Origin: Paracoccaceae bacterium
Lineage (GTDB): Bacteria; Pseudomonadota; Alphaproteobacteria; Rhodobacterales; Rhodobacteraceae
Length of the DNA stretch: 8,382 nt
Direction of reading: 5' to 3'
Assembly (NCBI GenBank): GCA_015485375.1
Contig: WFTU01000098.1
Span: 1-8,382, forward strand
Below, one piece after another: positions 4,043-8,382 of the stretch. The position numbers were made by a program, and so were the translations under genes. A model generated the notes under the pieces. That model saw only the letters and a program-made list of their open reading frames with translations, had not been told where the DNA came from and searched no databases. The number at the start of each line of letters is the position of its first letter. The first letter of the stretch is position 1.

Positions 4043-6894
4043 AATTGTTTGTGCCGGTTTTCGTATTCGCCTTGATGTTTTCCACCCCGGCACCGGCCCC
4101 GCCATTGGTGGGCTGGATCGCCGGGGCTATGGGTGCGATCGGGTTTTCGGCAGCCACTGCTATGGCTATCGCGACATATGCGGTGAATGCTCTGATAAAT
4201 GTCGGCGTGAGTTTGTTGGCTAATGCTATTTTTGGTCAGAAAAACTCGGCTGTTGCGCGCGGGATCACCACAATGGTGCGTGAACCTGTCGCGAGCCAAA
4301 AGATAATTTACGGCACCCGGCGGGCTAGCGGCCCGATTGTCTATATCGAGAGTACGGGCAAGAACGGAAAATATCTTCATCTGGTTATCGTTTTGGCTGC
4401 GCATGAGTGCAACGATATTACAGACGTATATTTCGATGACGAGCTGGTGTGGTCCTCCGGGGTGTATCAAGGAAACTGGGCGACATTTGCGCGAATTAAT
4501 ACTCACCTCGGGTCTGTTTCACAGGCAGCTGACGCCGATCTTATTGCCGAGAGTGGAGGATATTGGACAACCAGCCATCGACTGCAAGGGCATGCTTATC
4601 TTTATGTCAGACTGAAGTACAACCAGAACAAATTCTCCTCCGGCATTCCAAACATCTCTGCCCTGGTCGAGGGGCGCAAGGTTTATGACCCGCGCGACGG
4701 GAGCACTTCGTTCAGCTCTAATCCTGCATTGTGCCTGCGCGACTACATGTTTGACAGCAAGCACGGGATAGGAATCGATAGTGATGAATGGGACGAGGCG
4801 GCATGTATTGCTCTCGCAAATCTGTCTGACGAAGCGGTAACGACTCTTGATGGCAATACGCAGACGCGGTTTGCGATGAACGCGGCTATCGATACCGCCG
4901 CGAACCACAGTTCGGTTCTCGAAGCAATGCTTGTTCAGGTGCTTGGCGGAATAACCTACACAAACGGGCAGTTTTCGATATTCGGTGCGGAATACCGAAC
5001 CCCTAGCATCAGCCTTTCAGAGGCAGATATTGTTGGGCCGACCCAGATTCAGACCGCGATCAGTCGGCGGCAGCACTACAATGGTGTGAAGGGTGTATTC
5101 TCTTCGGCACTGAACAATTACATCAATGACGAGTACCCTGCGGTGCTGTCCAGCGCATACGAGCTTTCGGATGGAGATCCCCAATACCTGTCAGTCGATT
5201 TTCCGTTTGAAACCGATGCCGAGCGCGCGCAGCGGAATGCCAAGCTGCTGCTGAACAAATCCAGGCAGAAAATTACGTTTACCGCGCCATTCAAATTGAC
5301 GGCGTTCGATCTTGTGCCAGGTGACAACGTGTCAATAACGATGGATCGATATGGTTGGAGCTCGAAGATATTCGAGGTGTTGAGTGTCGACCTGAATATT
5401 CACGATGTCGCGCCGAGCATTCAGCTGTCGCTTCGCGAAACGGCTTCCGGAGTATATGACTGGACGGCTTCTGATGCAGACCCGTATCTAGCGGGTCCGA
5501 GCACAAGTTTGCCGGACCCGTTAGATATTTCGATACCGACCTTTGTTGTTTCAGATGAATTGAAGCAGCAGGGTGGAGGGGTCGTTACGGCGCTTGTTGT
5601 TGATTTGAGCGCCTATGAATCGGTGTTCCTTTCGAAATTCGTGGTCGAGGCCAAGCTGGCAACGGATGCGGAATGGACAACGATTGGCTCCGGTTTGCAG
5701 TCGAAGTTCGAATGGTCTGGTGTGATTGATGGCGCGGTCTATGACGTGCGGGCACAGGTTGTAACTCTGTTGGGTGCCAAATCCGACTACTATCAGAAGC
5801 AGCATACAGTCATTGGTGCAAATGCTGCCCCGGCGGACGTAACCGGTTTCGGGGTCGATATTATCGATTCCGCAGCTGTATTGAAATGGGATCCTGTTCC
5901 AGATCTCGACTTGTCACATTATCGGATCAAGTTTCAGGATGTACTGACCGGCGCAACATGGGCTACGGCCATCGATCTTGCCCCACGAATTTCCTCGACG
6001 ACCGCCACATTGCCTGCCAAGGCGGGAACCTACCTTATAAAGGCGGTAGATCATGGCGGTCGGGAATCGCAGAGTGCAACACTGATTGTTTCAAATGTTG
6101 TCGGCCTTCTTGATCTCAATGTTGTCGACACGATAATTGAAGGCCCCGCATTTTCCGGGGTAAAAACCAACACGGCGCTGGTGTCTGGCGCGATCCAGCT
6201 TGCTGATTCCGTTCTGTGGTCGTCGGTCACGGATTTGTGGTCCACGCGTACCGATAACTGGGGCACTGTAAGTGCCTACTATTCAACAGGATATTATGAT
6301 TTTGCGGGCGCGATTGATCTGGGAAGCACATTTGTTTCCAGGATCGGTGCTTCGCTGGCATTCACGCGCGCGGATAGCTCGACGTTCTGGTCTCAGGATG
6401 AAAGAATTTGGAGCGAAACGACGGAGCTGTGGTCTGGCAACTCGACACAGACAGCAGATGTTGCTGTCGTCGTGCAAATACGGACCACAGACGATGATCC
6501 TTCAGGTACGCCGACCTGGTCTGACTGGTCGGATCTGATTGTAGGTGACTACACCTGCCGCGCGATGGAGTTCAGGGCAAAACTGACAACCGATCGCGAC
6601 AAGGTTACGCCGCAGATTACTGCGTTGAGTGTCACGGTAGATATGCCGGACAGGGTTTTTTCGGCGGCCGATATTTCGACAGGCGGATCTGCCAAGGTCG
6701 TTTCTTTTGTGCCCGAGTTCAGCGTGACCCCCGACGTTGTTATTTCAGGGCAAGATCTCGCGACCGGTGATTACTGGGCCATTACATCGAAAAGCGCTTC
6801 CGGGTGCACGATCACGTTTTACAACTCGAGCAACACCATAATCGACAGAACCTTTGATCTTGTAGCCAAGGGCTATGGGGCGGTTCAGACATAA
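4039..6894 (+). CDS. Large tail-tip / host-specificity protein (gpJ-like, GTA g15 slot)
   Basis: This is the biggest gene of the window, 951 residues from ATG 4039. It is the central tip protein, which probably contacts the cell surface and gates DNA exit. Residues 1-22 look like a signal peptide (MKLFVPVFVFALMFSTPAPA), then a Gly/Ala-rich hydrophobic segment runs to about 65, as in many phage tail-tip proteins. 'REPVASQKIIYGTRRASGPI' and 'YDPRDGSTSFSSNPALCLRDYMFD' are classical for this family; a Phage-tail_3-like core covers about 230-420. Fibronectin-III-like modules follow (about 497-592 and 595-690), then a Trp-rich stretch (727-798), a beta-sandwich ending in VTVDMPDR (about 825-872), and a C-terminal module (about 882-947) ending in GYG that resembles an H-type lectin fold. 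ATG 4039 forms an ATGA overlap with the previous stop, with GGAG at 4032-4035 and AAGGGGG at 4022-4028. In-frame ATGs at 4030 and 4015 are alternatives, adding three or eight residues. Confidence 0.88.
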   Translation: MKLFVPVFVFALMFSTPAPAPPLVGWIAGAMGAIGFSAATAMAIATYAVNALINVGVSLLANAIFGQKNSAVARGITTMVREPVASQKIIYGTRRASGPIVYIESTGKNGKYLHLVIVLAAHECNDITDVYFDDELVWSSGVYQGNWATFARINTHLGSVSQAADADLIAESGGYWTTSHRLQGHAYLYVRLKYNQNKFSSGIPNISALVEGRKVYDPRDGSTSFSSNPALCLRDYMFDSKHGIGIDSDEWDEAACIALANLSDEAVTTLDGNTQTRFAMNAAIDTAANHSSVLEAMLVQVLGGITYTNGQFSIFGAEYRTPSISLSEADIVGPTQIQTAISRRQHYNGVKGVFSSALNNYINDEYPAVLSSAYELSDGDPQYLSVDFPFETDAERAQRNAKLLLNKSRQKITFTAPFKLTAFDLVPGDNVSITMDRYGWSSKIFEVLSVDLNIHDVAPSIQLSLRETASGVYDWTASDADPYLAGPSTSLPDPLDISIPTFVVSDELKQQGGGVVTALVVDLSAYESVFLSKFVVEAKLATDAEWTTIGSGLQSKFEWSGVIDGAVYDVRAQVVTLLGAKSDYYQKQHTVIGANAAPADVTGFGVDIIDSAAVLKWDPVPDLDLSHYRIKFQDVLTGATWATAIDLAPRISSTTATLPAKAGTYLIKAVDHGGRESQSATLIVSNVVGLLDLNVVDTIIEGPAFSGVKTNTALVSGAIQLADSVLWSSVTDLWSTRTDNWGTVSAYYSTGYYDFAGAIDLGSTFVSRIGASLAFTRADSSTFWSQDERIWSETTELWSGNSTQTADVAVVVQIRTTDDDPSGTPTWSDWSDLIVGDYTCRAMEFRAKLTTDRDKVTPQITALSVTVDMPDRVFSAADISTGGSAKVVSFVPEFSVTPDVVISGQDLATGDYWAITSKSASGCTITFYNSSNTIIDRTFDLVAKGYGAVQT
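6217..6432 (+). repeat. Two Trp-every-seven-residues segments in the tail-tip protein
   Basis: The protein has Trp at residues 727, 734 and 741 (LWSSVTDLWSTRTDNW, 6217-6261) and again at 784, 791 and 798 (FWSQDERIWSETTELW, 6388-6432). Each set has exactly seven residues between Trps and a common W-S-x-x-x-x-x unit. The two sets are 57 residues apart, and between them lies a strand-rich segment (YYDFAGAIDLGSTFVSRIGA). This is a protein-level repeat; the DNA copies are diverged. The arrangement looks like two edges of a repeated structural module, possibly surface-exposed aromatic patches. Confidence 0.7.
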
Positions 6895-6904
6895 GGAGCA
6901 GTCA

Positions 6905-8053
6905 ATGTCGCAGAATGATTTTGATATCGCGGACCAGGGGATAAACACAATGGTTCCGGATGTAACGGCGGCGCTCAAAGCCCTCGCATCCTGTTCATCG
7001 GGGGCGACGGAGCCGGCAACGACCTATGCATATATGCTTTGGTACGATACCACGAACGATGTGCTGAAGCAGCGGAACGGAGCGGATTCCGGCTGGATCG
7101 AAATGATGAAGCTGTCAGGCGGGCTCCTGGTTCCTGCCGTTGGTGTCGTGTATGACACCACCCCGCAGCTTGGCGGGCCTCTCGATACCAATAGCCAGCC
7201 GATAGACTGGTCCAAGGGCGCTGACGTTGCGTCGGCGGCTGAATTGCTTGTGCTGCGCGACGGCAACCAGTTTGACGTAACCGGGACAACCACAATCGCG
7301 AGCATTGAAAACACGGCGGACGCATGGCCTGTCGGCTCGTTTATCAAGTTGCAGTTCGATGCAACCGTCACCATGACGCATAGTGCATCGCTTTCATTGA
7401 TTGGTGCTGCCGACATCACATTCGATGCGGGGGAATGGGCGACGTTTCAGAAAACGGCGTCAGGAACATGGCGCATGTCTGACGGTCAATATGCCAATGC
7501 CACACAGGCAGAAGCGGAAGGGGGAACTCAAAACACACGCCCCATGACATCGCTGCGAACGGCGCAGGCGATTGCCAAGCTTGCGCCGGCTGCGGTGCCG
7601 GAACTCGTCGGAGAATATAGTGGTGTGTCCGGCGCAAGCACCATTGAAGTTACAGATGATTTGTCAATTTATTGGGCTGTTATCGTCTATTTCGAAGATT
7701 TTCTAACCAACGCCACAACCAACTACTATCTCGACCTTTCCAACGACGGCGGGCTGAATTGGCTATCTTCTGGCTTCAAGTCCGGTGCATTCGGGAACAG
7801 CAATGTCAGTTCAATAAATACCGGAACGTTCAGGATGAATGATATTGCTCGCGGATCATTCGATTTTGGGCAGGCAACTATCGAGGATTTCGGCACATCG
7901 CGCAAAGGACGTATTATTGGCAACATGCGCGGGGCTGCATCTTTCTCTGGCTATTCGCCGGCTGGCGTCCATAACGCGCTGCGTTTCAGGCTTTCCGCCT
8001 CGACGTTTGCCGATTCTCTTGGAAAAATAACTGTGATGGGGATCAAGTTGTGA
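6905..8053 (+). CDS. Tail fibre / receptor-binding protein
   Basis: The 382-residue product is modular. Residues 1-70 form the short anchoring region seen in many alphaproteobacterial phage proteins (NDFDIADQGINTMVPDVTAA, then ALKALAS, LWYDTTNDVLKQR, GWIEM). Residues about 84-196 form a tail-fibre beta module (TPQLGGPLDTNSQPIDW, NQFDVTGTTTIASIEN, then GEWATFQKTASGTWRMSDGQ). The fibre linker QAEAEGGTQNTRPMTSLRTA (201-220) matches the 'AEAGT-N-T--M-TPLRT' motif common to side fibres. The C terminus (about 231-382) is a probable beta-sandwich containing LDLSNDGGLNWLSSGF and ending KITVMGIKL, like phage receptor-binding tips that close in a G-I-K strand. I chose ATG 6905: AAGGAG lies at 6893-6898, six bases upstream and overlapping the TAA of the previous gene. 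An in-frame ATG at 6875 lies inside the previous gene and lacks support. It most likely attaches to the tip protein encoded just upstream. Confidence 0.82.
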   Translation: MSQNDFDIADQGINTMVPDVTAALKALASCSSGATEPATTYAYMLWYDTTNDVLKQRNGADSGWIEMMKLSGGLLVPAVGVVYDTTPQLGGPLDTNSQPIDWSKGADVASAAELLVLRDGNQFDVTGTTTIASIENTADAWPVGSFIKLQFDATVTMTHSASLSLIGAADITFDAGEWATFQKTASGTWRMSDGQYANATQAEAEGGTQNTRPMTSLRTAQAIAKLAPAAVPELVGEYSGVSGASTIEVTDDLSIYWAVIVYFEDFLTNATTNYYLDLSNDGGLNWLSSGFKSGAFGNSNVSSINTGTFRMNDIARGSFDFGQATIEDFGTSRKGRIIGNMRGAASFSGYSPAGVHNALRFRLSASTFADSLGKITVMGIKL

Positions 8054-8382
8054 CCCACAAACACCTTACCCACACCAGCCAGCTGTTCGAAATCCTGATG
8101 TCGCTTTACGGAATCTGGTTCGGGTTCATAACGGCATTTTCTCTTGGAGCCGGGGAATATCCGCTTTGGTGGACAGGTTTTGGTTTTACCGCCCAGGGCT
8201 GGTTTTCCATGGCCTTCCTGTTCGCCGGTCTGGTGCATGCGCTCGGCATCAGGCTCGATGGTCAGTGGCGCTGGTCCCCGCTTCTGAGGCTTGCGGGTAT
8301 GACGACGCATGCAACCCTAACGTCGGCCTTGGCGATCCTTTCGGTGGAGATCGCGATCTCCGGCTTTGCCACCTACGCCTTC
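8050..8382 (+). CDS. Membrane protein of unknown function, 3' end outside window
   Basis: From GTG 8050, which overlaps the fibre stop as GTGA, a reading frame runs open to the end of the window: 111 residues so far and no stop. GGGGA at 8038-8042 lies seven bases before the start. The sequence is strongly hydrophobic and Trp/Phe-rich. Segments at about 12-32 (LFEILMSLYGIWFGFITAF), 48-66 (AQGWFSMAFLFAGLVHAL) and about 77-111 (one or two spans, including LTSALAILSVEIAISGFATY) would cross the membrane. A short charged piece (RLDGQWRWSP) separates the second and third. The N terminus is His-rich (MTHKHLTHTS). I do not recognise the family. The position after the fibre gene is where phages often put lysis or accessory genes, so a holin-like or superinfection-related role is possible, but neither is shown by the sequence. 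Confidence 0.75.
   Translation, partial: MTHKHLTHTSQLFEILMSLYGIWFGFITAFSLGAGEYPLWWTGFGFTAQGWFSMAFLFAGLVHALGIRLDGQWRWSPLLRLAGMTTHATLTSALAILSVEIAISGFATYAF

Noticed and set aside
3628..4506. Antisense reading frame (292 codons) opposite the NlpC-like and tail-tip genes
   Set aside because: No recognisable protein pattern; it spans a junction between two well-supported + strand genes.
6144..6160. CCCCG/CGGGG hairpin with a seven-base loop, considered as a terminator
   Set aside because: It lies inside the tail-tip coding region and is followed by TAAAAA instead of a T run; the gene continues for another 730 bases.
6875..6904. Upstream ATG 6875 as start of the fibre gene
   Set aside because: It lies inside the tail-tip gene with no Shine-Dalgarno at the right place, whereas ATG 6905 has AAGGAG six bases upstream and gives a family-typical N terminus.
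7951..8310. Antisense reading frame (119 codons) across the fibre end and membrane protein start
   Set aside because: The + strand reading gives a coherent membrane protein with a coupled start; the antisense product is Arg/Pro/Lys-rich with no pattern.

Overview
This window is a contiguous piece of a tailed-phage (siphovirus-type) tail module, all on the + strand, most likely from a prophage or phage of an alphaproteobacterium. Two things point to that host group. The gene order tail-assembly chaperone, tape measure, distal tail protein, hub, small NlpC/P60-like protein, large tail-tip protein matches the distal tail block of rhodobacterial gene transfer agents (RcGTA g10 to g15) and related alphaproteobacterial phages. 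The protein families I recognise by eye (GTA-gp10-like chaperone, DUF2163-like hub, DUF6950-like NlpC relative) are typical of those genomes. The DNA is moderately GC-rich. The host call is an inference; no host gene, integrase, attachment site or packaging gene is visible.

Layout. 3-389 is a GTA-gp10-like tail assembly chaperone. 347-565 is a second chaperone domain in the -1 frame. It is apparently joined to the first by a -1 frameshift on a nine-A run at 339-347, and it overlaps the start of the tape measure gene (558-2483). Then follow a distal-tail-like protein (2485-3093), a hub-like protein (3090-3647), an NlpC/P60-like protein (3644-4042), the large tail-tip/host-specificity protein (4039-6894), a tail fibre or receptor-binding protein (6905-8053), and the start of a membrane protein cut by the window end (8050-8382).

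The genes are packed with no intergenic space longer than about 10 bases. Junctions are mostly ATGA or GTGA stop-start overlaps, or Shine-Dalgarno sequences lying over the previous stop codon. This fits a single late transcript with translational coupling. I see no promoter, terminator, tRNA, insertion sequence or CRISPR array inside.

How they would work together: the two chaperone forms load onto the tape measure protein. The tape measure sets tail length and probably leaves with the DNA. The distal-tail, hub and tail-tip proteins build the tip, and the NlpC-like protein would assist tip assembly or cell-wall passage. The tail-tip C terminus and the separate fibre protein are the candidate receptor-binding parts. 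Every complete gene is intact, so the tail module looks functional. Nothing here looks like an entirely new system. The most interesting signals are the chaperone frameshift site, which a standard gene caller would miss, and a doubled Trp-every-seven-residues pattern in the tail-tip protein.
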